Assembly (NCBI GenBank): GCA_014706295.1
Contig: JACSVZ010000002.1
Span: 56,355,117-56,419,116 of the forward strand
Direction of reading: 5' to 3'
Length of the DNA: 64,000 nucleotides
DNA from: Lycocorax pyrrhopterus obiensis
Lineage: Eukaryota; Chordata; Aves; Passeriformes; Paradisaeidae
Shown: one piece after another, positions 1 to 11,488 of the stretch
How positions within the stretch are numbered: position 1 is the first letter of the stretch
Layout: every line of letters starts with the position of its first letter
Made by a program: the position numbers and the translations under genes
Notes under the pieces: model-generated
The model's database searches: none
Told to the model about the DNA's origin: nothing
The model's input: only the letters and a program-made list of their open reading frames with translations

Positions 1-1045
1 AAAGGGTTATTTATATAGACTCGCATAAACTCACTTCATGGTATAATGCTTTTAAACATCAAGCAGTATGAACAAACATCTGAAATTGCTACCTAATATA
101 ATGATTCAATCAAGTCATTCCAAATAATAATTAAATCAAGAGTGAAGTAAGTTTCACAGACCAGGTATAATCAAAATCACTACAGTCATAGAAATTTATC
201 CAAATCAAGGAACATTTTTTTTAAAAATACGTATGTTTAATACAAAAGAAAAGTAGAGCACAGTTTTTCAACAACCAAAAAATATGCTTAAAAAACATTT
301 TGAAAAATCAATTCTGCCACTCTCTTTGCTTATACTGGGCACACCAATTTTCACATTTCAGTCAAAAATCCACTGTATGCCCTACGGGTTCTCTATTTTA
401 CCTCACTTTGAGAGGAAAATTTTCAGTAAACGTGTTTCCAAGAAACATATGGCAACTGTACATAGACAGCATTAAATAAAAGAGTGGGAAACACAGCTAT
501 ATATATATATCACACTTCAAAAACATAGATTTATCACTCTACAACAGCAGAAATCACTTTTTTGCAAGCTCCTGGTCAGAGTTCTTCCCCTTCATATATT
601 AATGCTAGACAGTTCTCAAGACATTACAACAATAGGAAAAGCTCTAACTCATCCTTGCATCAATGAAGCACATCATCTGACCTTAAGTGCAATTATTCAT
701 CATTAAATCACTTTCAAATCAAACAATACCAACCTTCAAATGAAACAATACCAACCTTCAAAGACATCTTCATATAATGAGCTGGTTTTGCTGATTATTT
801 TGACCCGTTACAGACTTTCTGCCTAGTAAATAATCTTCTAGGGAGGGTAATGAAGTGTGACAAATTAAAGGCAAATGCAGTCAATATTATTTATGGATTT
901 CTTTTTACATTCTTTTTCAGTACAAAGATACGCAGCATTACAGAATCTTTCGGTATCAATTTCTGCCACCAAACCCACACTGCAGATTTAATCTTAAAAA
1001 GACATCCTCTCAAAGATAAACGAAGTAAACTCATATCAGTCAGAC
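1..1045. other. PDE1C intron 3 (partial)
   Basis: AT-rich intronic DNA downstream of PDE1C exon 3 on the minus strand. I see no exon, LTR or CR1 here. The one small feature is a direct duplication of about 21 bp at about 724-765 (unit AAACAATACCAACCTTCAAA). The shared exon that follows exon 3 in PDE1C transcripts is not in this stretch and must lie left of the window. Confidence 0.6.
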
Positions 1046-1217
1046 CTGAAAGATGTTTTCACCAATGCCTCAGGACTGTCCATTGGTGGTAGTTCATCTG
1101 CTAAAATTTCTTCAGGAGGTCTAGGGTCATTGATAATGGTCAGCTTTGGCCTTTCCTTGAGGTTGCCGGTCAGCCCACCGATAATGGTGTTCCACAAGCA
1201 GTTTTGTGATCTAGACC
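1046..1217 (-). CDS. PDE1C: PDE1C coding exon 3 (regulatory N-terminal segment)
   Basis: A 172 bp exon on the minus strand. Seen: acceptor TTTTTCAG (AG at 1219-1218), then GG + 56 codons running from SRSQNCLWNTIIGGLTGNLK through PRPPEEILADELPPMDSPEA to LVKTSF, then AG and a GT donor at 1045-1044. A naive read runs on to a TGA at 1038-1036, but PDE1C is known to splice here: the split Arg codon (AG|N) leads into the common LRSLVKQLERG segment that all isoforms share, which lies left of this window. The QNCLW...LTGN block is the most recognisable part and matches the PDE1C long isoform. It sits just N-terminal of the conserved PDE1 regulatory domain, and the metal-binding HD catalytic domain follows further downstream. 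The donor (GTCTGA) is weaker than the other two. Confidence is high that this is a real exon and good that the gene is PDE1C rather than a paralogue. Confidence 0.88.
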
Positions 1218-2870
1218 CTGAAAAATCAGAGTGACAAGGAAAATAAATTCATAGGCTTATTGCCCAGTGTGTCAGAATTCTGAAAAAAAAAAAGGGGTCT
1301 TCTATCATTTTACCTTTGCACGATCACAGTTTGGGAATAAGCCTGAAAACCTGAAAAAAAGTTTGATGTGGAAATAAGCACAAACATTAGGGTCATTCCG
1401 AATGCAAAACGGTAATGCTTCCCATAAAAATATTTTATTACAGAACATGAAGCTTTCACACCTCAATAAGAAACATCCTCTCCATGTCACACTTAGGCTG
1501 TAGCTTAGTATGTGTTGATGTGGCTCTTTAGCCAAAGAACTGGCTAAAAAACAAAGTACCAAATCAATACAATATTCATCATTGACATTCTTTAGACCAC
1601 AGTCAATAGTGGTTAAACTATATATAAAAGAGATCACTGCAGGATTAGTACCAGAAAATATGTCTCTTTTCTGTCAAACCTTCAGCTTCTCACAGTAGAT
1701 ATTCAAATGCCAAAACATTTCTATGGAGTTTTTTTTACATTTATTTAGAAGTGCCATCAAGTGGCTCTTGCATGTCACTCAGAGAATCCATCCTTATTTG
1801 TAAGTCTAGTTCCACTGACAAAGTAAAAGAAGCATCCTTCAGTCAGATGTCCTCCCTGCCTCATGAGAAGAGAATTACTTAACTTAAATTTTGTTAAGTG
1901 TCTGTTTCACATTTTCAAATATTTCAAAAGAGTTTATGAATAAATCAGGCACTTCTGAAAATCCCAGCAATACTACCATACTGAACACCTCTGTCATAGT
2001 CTAATTTTCAAGTACTATAGAATGATACATAACTGAGCTAGCAGACCCAAATAAGAACAGCTAAATTCTGATTATTCTGATTTCAGACTTCCCACAACAG
2101 AGGTGCAGCACGTATTAATCTCACCATATTCCAAAATAGTAATACAAACCAACTCTGCTAGTAGTCCTTCTCCAAGGGCTTTGTAGCAATATGCAAAATT
2201 TTTTAAAAATCTGAAAAATGGGGTATCTCTGAAGTTAGCAACTGATTTTAATTAGGGACTATACAGGTATAATTTTCTAATATTTTCCCAGCTTTCAGAT
2301 CAATTATCCAGTGGACCTAATATATGGATTAAGGGTTACCTTTTGATGCAATACACACTGAATACACAAGACAAAACCAACCAGAAGAGCTGTTATCCCA
2401 TGCCTCATGAGAATAAATCACAAAAAACTATCCTGTCAGAAGCAGCAGTATCTGCTGCTATGGACAGGAGCCGGCAGCATTTTTTTTGCTGATTGTCTTA
2501 AATATCGTATTTTCACACAGTCTAAATGGTACGAAGACAGAAGATCAGCAATAATCCTCATCTACTTTCTCCATTCCATAATTATTTTCAGACTATTTCC
2601 CAGGTAATCAGGAAAACTCCATACTCTTCTTTGCTCTTAAATGTCAGCAGCTACCTAATGTGCAAGAACTATACTTACCCAGAGCTACAGGTAGCCTTGA
2701 GATTCTGTGCCGAGCCCTGTGCTACAACAGCTAGAAATAAAACTTCTCACACCAGGTAGTCCAAAGCCAAGTAATGACTACACAACAACAGCAGAAATAA
2801 ATGCAACATCAATACAATTTTATTATTCAAGGGCTTGTAATGTTACGGCTGTTCCTGTTCTTTAGACAAC
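1218..2870. other. PDE1C intron 2, unique AT-rich segment
   Basis: Intronic sequence between exon 3 and the 3' LTR of the endogenous retrovirus. I see no open frame worth calling, no LTR ends and no CR1 tail. Short frames on both strands here look like chance. Confidence 0.55.
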
Positions 2871-3431
2871 TGTTTAGGAAACTTTTCTGTCTAACCATCC
2901 AGGAGCCACTCACACTCCAACCATCCAAGACTTTCATTGTTGGGACTGAAGCCCCTTTGCAGAGGACAGCTCCGGTGAATTGACAGCACCCCACTTGACT
3001 CATTACATACATCACAATCACACAGTCAGAGAAGATTTCCCTCACCAGCTTGTCCCCAGGCTTCCCATAGCACAGCTGGCTCCCATGCTGCTCAACATGA
3101 TGACAGCTGAAGCTGGGTGCCTCCAAGGAAGTATCCCAAGAAAGAAATCCGTGGGCTTTTATACCCTTACAGTCTATGCATCCATTTCAATGCTGACATT
3201 TATTCTGAGGTCTTCTCATCCTTCATTGGCTTCTGCAAGAGTCTCTGGGTGACCGGCCACTCTGACCCTCCTCTCCTCACTGGACTATGGCCCAGGTCCC
3301 CATGCCCATTTTTATGCAAATGATCTGCACCAGGTCATGTCTTGTTGCCTGGGGCTCTCTTTTTCCCCACACCCACGGCACAAGCTGTAACTTGCATGCC
3401 CCGCTACCTGCACTAGGTATAATCCTCAACA
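2871..3431 (-). mobile_element. 3' LTR of the provirus
   Basis: A 561 bp LTR on the minus strand, starting TGTTGAGGATTATACC (right end) and ending at TGTTTAGGAA as read on plus (i.e. ...AACA on minus). The TATA box TATAAAAG is at 3163-3156. It is one of three copies of this LTR in the window (with 15352-15921 and 22943-24158). The purine tract just outside its 5' edge (3432-3447) marks it as the 3' LTR. Confidence 0.72.
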
Positions 3432-3790
3432 GTCTTCACTTTCTTTTAATTAAGCATACCTGCTAATTCATTAAAAGGAAAAAGAAAAACCTTTCAAGAC
3501 ATTTAACCACTACCCTTACATACCACATTATCACAAGTAACAAACATAGTAGAATTAAGGCTAAGATAATTGTCATAGGGGAGAGTACAAGATTATTGAT
3601 TCTTGTGCACAAGTGCTTAAATAATTACCAGTACAGGAAAGGATTCTCCGAAGTCAGTTATTGCCCAGCTGGTTGGTTATCCACTACTCATTTGATGTGA
3701 GAATGGTGTATCCAATTTTCCTAACTTAAATTTTTATAATAAAATAACCTAACAGCAAAATAGGAAAACCCTAAAACAGAAGGGCCATTT
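3432..3790 (-). pseudogene. Env transmembrane tail remnant and polypurine tract
   Basis: Minus-strand sequence between the 3' LTR and the CR1 insertion. One frame at about 3480-3600 encodes a run of about 20 hydrophobic residues (MTIILALILLCLLLVIMW) followed by a short basic tail and a stop, the pattern of the C-terminal membrane anchor of a retroviral Env. The remainder of env is not recognisable. The purine tract at 3432-3447 follows. Confidence 0.5.
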
Positions 3791-4505
3791 AGAATCATAG
3801 AATATCCTGAGTTGTCAGGCACCCGTCAGGATCATTGAGTCCAATTCCTGGCCCTGTACAGGACAGTCCCAAGGATCACATCATATGCCTTAGAGTATTG
3901 TTCAAATGCTTCTTGAACTCAGACAGGCTTGGTGCTGTGACCACTTTCCTAGGAAGCCTATCCCAGTGCCCAGCCATCCTCTGGGTCAAACACCTTTACC
4001 TGATATCTAACCTAAATCTCCCCGGACTCAGCTTCATGCCATTTCCTGAAGTCCTGTCACGGGTCATGAGAGTGAAGAGATCAGTACCTGCCCCTCCACT
4101 TACTTTGTGAGGATGTTGAAGACTGCAATGAGGTCTCTCCTCCATTTCCTCTTCTCCAGGGTGAACAAACCAAGTGATCTCAGCTGCTTCCCACAAGGCT
4201 TTCACTCCAGACTTTTCACCATTCTTGTGGACCTCTCTGATACCTTAATGTCTTTTTTATATTGTGGTCCCCAAAACTGCACACAGTACTGAGGCCTCAC
4301 CAGAGCACAGCAGAGCAGGACAATCACTTCCTTTGAACAGCTGGCAATTCTGTGCTTAATGCACCCCAGGACACTGTTGGCCCTCCTGCCCTCTAAAGCA
4401 CAGTGTTGACTCATAGTCAACTTGCCATCTTCCAATGTCCCTTTCCACAGCACTGCTCTCCAGACTGTCATTCCCCAGTGTATACACACAACCACTGTTG
4501 CCATG
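3791..4505 (-). mobile_element. CR1 LINE, 3' part (with LTR insertion at 4506)
   Basis: The 3' end of a CR1 non-LTR retrotransposon on the minus strand. The plus strand begins AGAATCATAGAAT, the reverse of the CR1 tail. Reading leftwards, the C-terminal part of the reverse transcriptase is clear in broken frames (NSVLGCIKHRIASCSKEVIV, VRPQYCVQFWGPQYKKD, then RFRLDIR). The element is interrupted at 4506 by an LTR and resumes at about 6752. Confidence 0.85.
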
Positions 4506-6751
4506 TGTGAGAGGCTGGAAGGACTGTGGTCTCAAAACATTTCAGGCGTGTGTCAAGGAAGAGGAAGGTTGGGCCTTGCTTTGATGAGGTGATGCCCTGC
4601 TCCACACACCTCATCCCTATGGACCTGTGTTCCAGCACCACAGTGGCTGCCAATACCTGGCACCCTGGAGGCAATGTGCTGCAACCTGCCCCTGGAGCCC
4701 CAGTCTAGGCTCAGAGTAGCCAGATGACCAGAAGCCCCACCTCGGAGAAGGACCCAGGAAAGCCAAGGGGTACTTAACCCAGAACTTGAGGCAAGCACAC
4801 GACTTGACCCTACCTCCTCTTGGAATTTCTCTCAGTGGAACACTGCTGGAACCAGGACTGGTAGCTATATTTGTTCTTTTCTATATCTTTTCTCTGTTTC
4901 TCCCCTTCTTCTTCTAATTCCCTGTTCTCAGAGTTTTTAGTAAATTAAAATCAGATAGGCTTGTAGTTTGCTAAGTTGAATGGGCTAAGTTACTGGTTGG
5001 TGAAATGATTTATGTAGATTGAATGCTGCTCTAGACTTTTGCCAAAGTTCTCTGATTTTCTGAAGGTGACAGTGAAGTTTTTTTGTTGTTTTGACCTCTT
5101 GAGAATACCTCGTTGGTATATCTCCCACCCATCTAACTCTGAATACTTAAAAAAAGTAAGCCCTTTCAAGTGGCTCATCAAGCCAGTTTTGGGGGCCTGT
5201 CACGGTTTAGCATAGTTTGGGTTTTTAGTTAAGGAGGGGCTCTATCAGCCACAGAAGTGATTCTTTGCAAAGAGGTGCTTACAGCTTCCTCTGGACCCAA
5301 TCAACTGGCTAGTTTGAATATTGGCAACTTTTTTAAGCCACTTAAGAAGCCTGACACGCCTCTGTGATCCACATTTAAAAATGAACAAACCCCAGGAAAG
5401 CTCTCTTGCTTCTGGCTTTTGGACAGGTAACTGGAGGGCCTGTAGCGCGGCCCAGTGGGGCCGGGCCGGGCCCTGCTCGGTGTGGCCCGGCTGGGTGGGC
5501 TGCGGCGTGGCTTGGCTAAGATCTCAGCCGCTTTTGCTTTGCTGGACACCCAGCGCAGCCCCCTCAGTGCAGGCCGGGCCAGCCAGGAGACAGCCACCCC
5601 AGAGCTGCACAGCCCTGTTCCACCCGCGGCTCCGTGCAGGCAGCCCCCGCAGCCCTGCTCCTTGCAGGCAGCCCCACAGCTCGGCCAGTCTGGCCCTCAC
5701 CTAGTGCGGCCGAAATTCATCTGAGGCCACTGCCTGGGAAAGATCATGTCACCAACAGAGATAAGCGAATTCCAGCTGCAAGGCCCAGGTGAGATTAACT
5801 CTTTTAGTGCTATAAGATTCCTCCAGAACAGATAAAGCCTGCAGACATCAATCCTCTCACAAGTCAAAGGAAAGGGAAAGATGAAAGCACGTGAAGAAAA
5901 CACCATAAAGACACCAGTCAGTGAAGGAAGAGCTGAAGCCCAGAGAGAGGAGAAAGAGGAGATGCTTCAAACCTAGAAGCTGAAATTCTGTTGTAAGGCT
6001 ATGGTGATGGACTGTGACACATCACAGTACCCGTTGTAATTTCATGAAAGCATAGGGGGTAGAGTGCTCAAACTGCAATAATGAGTAAAAGGACCTGTGC
6101 TGAAATAAGCAAATGTTGAAGTAGCTGTGATTTGGTGAAAAACTTGAACAGAGAGAAATTAAAGTGATGAAGATCCTTGCTCCCAGGGAAGAAGAAGACC
6201 TCTGTTCCTAGAGATGAAGATGCTCCCAGAGATAGGTGAAGAGAACTTTTGCTTCTGAACAGCTCATCCTTAAAAACGGTACCCCATTAGCTAAAGGAAC
6301 CTTCGAAAGCAGCTGTGGGGAAAGCTGTAAGTCGAGGGAGGGGACTTTAACATGCAAGCAGAAAACCATCCTGGGCAGCTGTCTTGCTGTCTTGCTGTGA
6401 TGTTGAAGCCACGAGAGACTGTTTCTTGTGGAGATGTCTCCATAGCATGAGCACGAGAGACTCCTCTCCTTAAGTGAACTGAAAAAGAGATTATTGTAAA
6501 GGTGGTCAACTGACTAAAAATCTCAAAGGTTGTCTTTTTACATTGTCAGTGGGAGAAGGGAGAAAGGTGGGGGGAGGAGACGTGTTCTGAAGGGTTAGTC
6601 TGACTTTTTTCATTTCTTTTAGGTCTGTTAATAATCTTCTTTATATTCTTTAAAGTTTTATGCCTGCTTTGCTTTCTCCTAATTCTTATCTCACAGAAGG
6701 AAAATAAGTAAGTTATAGACATTTTGAACCAAACCACTACAGGGCCTTATA
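4506..6751 (+). mobile_element. LTR element A, inserted in CR1 and itself interrupted
   Basis: Starts TGTGAGAGGCTGG. It is a second copy of the LTR found intact at 23254-23896: the same order of blocks (gamma-type GTGATGCCCTGC block, CTATATCTTTTCTCTG, TCTTGAGAATA) can be followed to 5197. A different LTR (5198-6741) then splits it, leaving about 10 bp of its end on the far side. CR1 sequence before (GTTGCCATG) and after (TCGTGTCCCAGG) joins up when it is removed. The target duplication is decayed (CCATG versus TCGTG). Confidence 0.65.
5198..6741 (+). mobile_element. 1.5 kb solo LTR B with GGGCC duplication
   Basis: Starts TGTCACGGTTTAGCATAG and ends GAACCAAACCACTACA, so the ends are an imperfect inverted repeat (TGTxxxGGTTT / AAACCxxxACA). 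It is flanked by a perfect 5 bp direct repeat, GGGCC (5193-5197 and 6742-6746). Length is 1544 bp. A GC-rich block lies at about 5430-5710, with repeated TGCAGGCAGCCCC units. The 3' part has the pyrimidine/TTATCTCA run typical of passerine LTR R-U5 regions, which gives the plus orientation. No internal viral genes are seen. It could be a solo LTR or a non-autonomous element. Confidence 0.75.
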
Positions 6752-9440
6752 TCGTGTCCCAGGTGCAGAATCCAGCACTTGACTAGTTAAACTTCATATG
6801 GTTGCTGATTACTCATCCCTTTAATTTGTCGAGGTCTCTCTGCAGGGCCATTCTGCCCACAAGGGAGTCAATAGCTCCTCTCAGTTTAGGGTCATCAGCA
6901 AACTTACTTAATATTCCCTCAAGTCCTGCATCCAAGTCCTTAATGAAGAGAACTGGGCTGAGGATTGAGCCCTTCAAAACCCTCCTAGAGAGAGGCCACT
7001 AGTCTGATGTTACCCCCTTCCCTATAACTCTGTGTGTCTGACCTGTGAGCCAGTTTCCCATCCATCGTGTAACGTGATTATTCAGCTGTATGCTGGACAT
7101 TTTGTCAAGAAGGCTCCTGTGAGAGTCAGTATCAAAAGCTTTGCTGAAATCCAAAAAGATTACATCCACTGGCTTTCTGAGATTAACTAAGTGGGTTACC
7201 CTGTCTTAGAAGGAAATCATATTCAACAAGCAGGACTCTTCATTCATGAAATCATGCTTGGCTGTGACCGATGACTGCATTTCCTCCAGTATTTCAATAC
7301 GTCTCAGAATAACCTTTTTCATTACTTTCCTAGGCTCTGAAGTGAGACTGGCAGGCCTGTAGGTTCCAGCATCCTCCTTCTTGCCCTTCTTGAAAATCAG
7401 GACAACATTCGCCAGCTTCCAATCAGCTGGGACCTCTCCAGGTTCCTAAGACTGCCCAAAAATCATCGAAAGAGGTTTTGCAATGACATCAGCTAGACCT
7501 TTGAGGATTCTTGGATGAAGGCCCCATAGATTTTTAGGGATCCAACTGAAGCAGCAGATTCCACACAAATTCAGGTTCAACTGGGAGTTAATCATTCTCA
7601 CAGTCATGGTCCTCCAGCTCAGGGCACTGAGACCCCCTTGGTCCATCATCCATGTAGACAGAGGCAAAGAATGCATTAAATACCTCTGCCTTTTCTATGT
7701 CACTGTGAGGTGACCATCCTCATCCTGCAATGCGCCACTGTTATTTCTATACTGCCTTTTGCCATCAATATATATTTTTAAAACTCTTTTTATTGTCCCA
7801 TACTTGCCGGCCAGCTTCAGCTCTGATTGAGCTTTGGTCACACAAATTTTCTTCCTACGGCAGCAAGCAGTATCTGTGTATTCCTCTCAAGTCACCTGAC
7901 CTTGCTTCCACTGGATATAGACCTTCCTTTCTTTGCCTTATTTCCAAGACAAGATCCCTGTTCAGCCAAGCTGGCCTTCTGCCTTTGCCTGCCTGACTTC
8001 CAACATTTGGGAATGCCTACTCCTGTACCCTTATGAGATGATGTTTAAAAAGTAACGAGCACTGATGGACCTCAGCACCTGCAAAAACATTTTGCCAGGG
8101 GATTTTACTTACTAATTTCCTGAGCAGTCCAAAGTCTGCTCTCTTCATGTCAAGTTGAAGTTTTGGTGGCACTTTTTTTCCTCCTGTCAACAGAGACTTC
8201 AATCACTTTGTGGTCACTGTGGCCAAGATGGATGCCAATCAGCACTTTGCTCATGAGATCCTCTCTGTTGACAAGCATCAGATCAAAGAGGATCATCTTT
8301 CTGAGTCAGCTCCCTCAGGACCTGTTCCATAAAGTTGTCATCCAGGCTTTTAGCAATCTTCCGGCCCAGGCTGGACCAGCTGTGTGAAGCTCCCAGTTGA
8401 TTTAGGCCAAGTAGAAGTCCACCATAAGGACAAGGGCAGCTGGCTTCAAAGTGTCCCTTAGTTCGCCAAAGAATAATTCATCAGTATCATCGCCCTGGCT
8501 AGGAGGTCTATAGTAGATTCCTACTACGACATTCAGGTTATTTGTTTATCCCTTGATTCTTATCCAGATACTCTCAACTGTACCACTGCCAACTGTGAGC
8601 TCCATACATTCTGACCCTTCTATTACAAGACTCATCCCAGCAGGTTTCAGCTATGCCAGTGATACCAAAACTCTGGGACAGGGCCAAAGCCTCCTCTTGT
8701 TTGTTCCTCATGCTGTGTCCATTAGTGTAGAAACATTTCAGGCATGGTACATTGTAGCTAACACCTCCTGAAGCAGATTGAGGGATCCTATTAGTTCTCA
8801 GCTGCTTCAAGTTTTTGGCACACCATCCCATTGCTCATCACTGGCAAGCCTGGTATTTTCCCTTTCCCCCTTCCAAGCCTGTTTAAAGCTATCAACGAGA
8901 CCTACTAGCTCCTGTGCTAGAACTCTTCTTCCCTTCTGAGAAAGGTGCATCCCATCAGGTGGCAGGAGACCAGGTGTTGAATAAATCATCCCACAGTCAA
9001 AAAACCCAAAATTTTTCCAATTACACTAGGTTCAGAACCACACATTGACCTGATGCATTCTTATCAATATTATTCCTTGTTACCAGAAGGATCAAGGAAA
9101 TCACTACCTGTGCTCTTAATTCCTCAACTAATCATCCCAAGGTATTGAAGTCTCTTTTAATTGCCCTTAGGCTTGTCTTTGTTATTTCATTGCTGCTGGC
9201 TTGAACAAACAATAATGGATAGTGATCAGAGGATCTTACTACACTGGAGAGTTTTCCAGTAATGTCCCTTATCCATGCCTGCTGGGAACCAGCAGACATC
9301 CCTGTGAGTTAGGTTCAGTCTGCATATCAAGCCCTCTGTTCCCCTTAGAAAGGAGTCTTCTATTACAACTACCCTTCTTTTCCTGTTATTTGGGTTCTAA
9401 TTTGGATTTTCTAGACAATACCTTATTTAAAACTTCCCTT
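6752..9440 (-). mobile_element. CR1 LINE, ORF2 and ORF1 remnants
   Basis: The rest of the same CR1, minus strand, in broken frames. Read on that strand from 9.4 kb down: the ORF1 esterase (SGNH hydrolase-like) end, with a DGMHLSQKGRRVLA block near 8930-8970 that carries the D-x-x-H pair; endonuclease segments (KRADFGLLRKLVSKIPWQ at about 8090-8150); then reverse transcriptase (GLHPRILKGLADVIAKPLSM at about 7450-7530, the AFD-type block at about 7130-7150, and the FADD region at about 6890). The element is truncated in ORF1 at about 9440. With its 3' part it totals about 3.4 kb. Many stops mean it is dead. Confidence 0.85.
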
Positions 9441-9497
9441 CTAGGCTGTACATTATGTACCTGTTTTTCAGGTGGTGTGGGCTGATACCACACTACT

Positions 9498-9897
9498 ACT
9501 AAGATGGTGAAGAGTCTGGAGGGCAAGCCATATAAGGAGCAGCTGAGGTAACTTGGCTTGTTCAGCCTAGAAGGAGGAGGGGAGATCTCAGAGTTGTCTA
9601 CAACTTCCTCACAACACAAAGCAGAGGGGCAAGCACTGATCTCTTCTCTCTGGTTACCAGTGACAGGACCTGACGGAATGGTATGAGGTGGAGGTTCAGG
9701 TTAGCTGTCAAGAAAAGGTTTTTCACCCAGGGGGTGGTTGGGCACTGGAACAAGCTCCCCAGTGAAGTGGTCACAGCACCAAGCCTGCCAGAGTTCAAGA
9801 ATGCTCTCAGACACACGGTGTGATCCTTGGGACTGTCCTGTGCAGGGCTAGGAGTTGGGCTTTGATGATCCAAGTGGGTCCTTTCCAACTCAGGAAT
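9498..9897 (+). mobile_element. CR1 LINE 3' fragment
   Basis: A plus-strand CR1 3' fragment: it contains the C-terminal RT blocks as sequence (GGTTTTTCACCCAGGGGGTG, then CCAGAGTTCAAGAATG) and runs to about CCAACTCAGGAATAC. The usual octamer tail is missing or worn. It abuts the large minus-strand CR1 and separates it from retroviral pol. Confidence 0.8.
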
Positions 9898-10965
9898 ACC
9901 ATTGCACATACTTTCTCTACTCTTCAAACCCTTTCTTCATATATAAAACATATTGAATCAAGTGATCATCTCTACCCAGTAAGCTGGTCTTATCAGGGAT
10001 ATAAGTTCGTGGCATAGCAAAGTGCCTCCCAAGAGATTTTACACTGGGAGTCCTACAGGTCACCATAGAGCATTTTGTGCATCCCACAAAACCAAGTTTA
10101 AGGCTTCTGGCCATTTCAGATTAGTGGATGCACATGCTTCTACTAGTTTTTCTTTTAACATTGTATTCGTTCCCTCTACATTTCATGAACACTGTGGGTG
10201 ATATGGCATATGTAATTTCCTCTCTATCTCCAAAAACTCACACAGTTTGTTGACCATATTTGCTGTAAAATGAGCACCTCTGTCTCATTAATTCAATTTA
10301 CTCTGGTATCCCATATTCAGATATAACTTCCTTTAACAAGGCTTTTACTACTCGTGTGTCAACCCTTCTTTTTGGAAAAGCATCTGCCGACTAAGACTAC
10401 CAAGGAGGCCTATAGTTTCAGAGCTCAGTCTGATACTTGAGAATTTTTGGCAAGTTGGGCAGTTATTTGTGATTCATTTTGCAGCAGAAAAAAATTCCTG
10501 GAGCCACCCATACTTTCTGTACTTGGTTAGCTATTGCTTCCATCCCTCCATGGGTTTCTCATGAAATCATCCAGCCACAGTGATTAAATATTTCTTTGGC
10601 AGAATTGGTTTTGCTCCAGCTGACAATATGCCATCATTATTTTGAGTTGCCTCTCACTTTTCCCATTGGCTTTTCTGTCGAGCAGTCCTTCTCATCCGTA
10701 GTCTTCTGGTGACTCAAATTTAGCCATTTGCTCTGGTCAACCATCAGAGTCAACATCCCATTGCATCAGAGACTGCCTGGCTGCAGCCTTTGCAGCTACA
10801 TCAGCTACAGCATTCCCTCTTCCAGTTTCTGTAATGCCTCTTAGTGTGGGCTGGTCAGTTTCTGCAGGTAACTTTACTGATTATAGTAAATTGAGTATTT
10901 CCTCTCCCTTAGATACTCTAGTGTGAAAAATCCCTGTTCTCTCCATAATATTCCTGACACATGAC
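9898..10965 (-). pseudogene. Retroviral pol fragment: integrase and RNase H end
   Basis: Minus-strand provirus pol. From 10965 downwards: the RNase H C-terminus (a GNAVADVAAKAAARQ block at about 10763-10815, a conserved retroviral RNase H segment with its Asp), a linker, then the integrase core with a DRGAHFTAN block (about 10250-10280), an in-frame stop at 10183-10185, and a degenerate catalytic-Glu block just after it. Further down to 9898 an integrase C-terminal-like part is visible only in pieces. It is clearly non-functional. Confidence 0.72.
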
Positions 10966-11488
10966 TGTAGGGATCTTCATGCTGGATAGACTGTAAAGCT
11001 ATAGCAAGTTTGCTGTGAAGCTATAGCTTGCAGGCCTGAGAAACTGACAGAGACAGGCCTGAGAAATGAAGGAGATGTAGCAAGCTTGCTGAAACAAGGC
11101 TTATTGTAATAGAACAAAGCTTATTATATTAGAACAAGGCTTATTGTAACTGGACAAGGCCTATTGAGTAAATGTAGCAAGATTATTATTGCAGCAAGCT
11201 TAAAGAAGAGGAAGCTAAGAACAAGTTAGTCTGATAGAAGGAAGTTAAGAACAGGATGAGAAGGCCAGATATAGTTTAGAAGTCGCTGAATTATGTCGAT
11301 ATGAAGCTGCTGAATTATGCTGATACACAGAAGAAATATTTGATAAAGTATGTAGAGGAACACGTAACCTGTAACAAGAGATAAAACATGTATATATAAA
11401 AGAGATGTATTGAGCACTAATAAATTTGGCTTACATGAGCATCATATTGGTGTGCTGTAGCCCGTTCCTCGCATGGTTACCCCCCACA
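10966..11488 (+). mobile_element. Solo LTR, alpharetrovirus-like, in pol
   Basis: A 523 bp element starting TGTAGGGATC and ending TTACCCCCCACA, with a perfect 6 bp target duplication CATGAC (10960-10965 and 11489-11494). The pol reading on the minus strand continues across it when it is removed. TATA (TATATATAAAAG, 11391-11402) and the polyadenylation signal AATAAA (11419-11424) lie only about 20 bp apart, and ATTGGTGTGC follows at 11446-11455. That very compact promoter/R layout and the 6 bp duplication are features of alpharetroviral and related class II LTRs. It is antisense to PDE1C and to the host provirus. Confidence 0.82.
11092..11175 (+). repeat. Tandem repeats in LTR U3
   Basis: Four imperfect direct copies of a unit of about 20 bp (AACAAGGCTTATTGTAATAG-like) lie in the U3 part of the solo LTR, upstream of its TATA box. 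Repeats in this place usually act as enhancers; that role is inferred. Confidence 0.65.

Noticed and set aside
1036..1217. Terminal exon ending in a TGA after ...TSFRSD
   Set aside because: The stop follows a GT donor. The peptide matches an internal PDE1C segment that continues into a shared exon, so this is an internal exon, not the gene's end.
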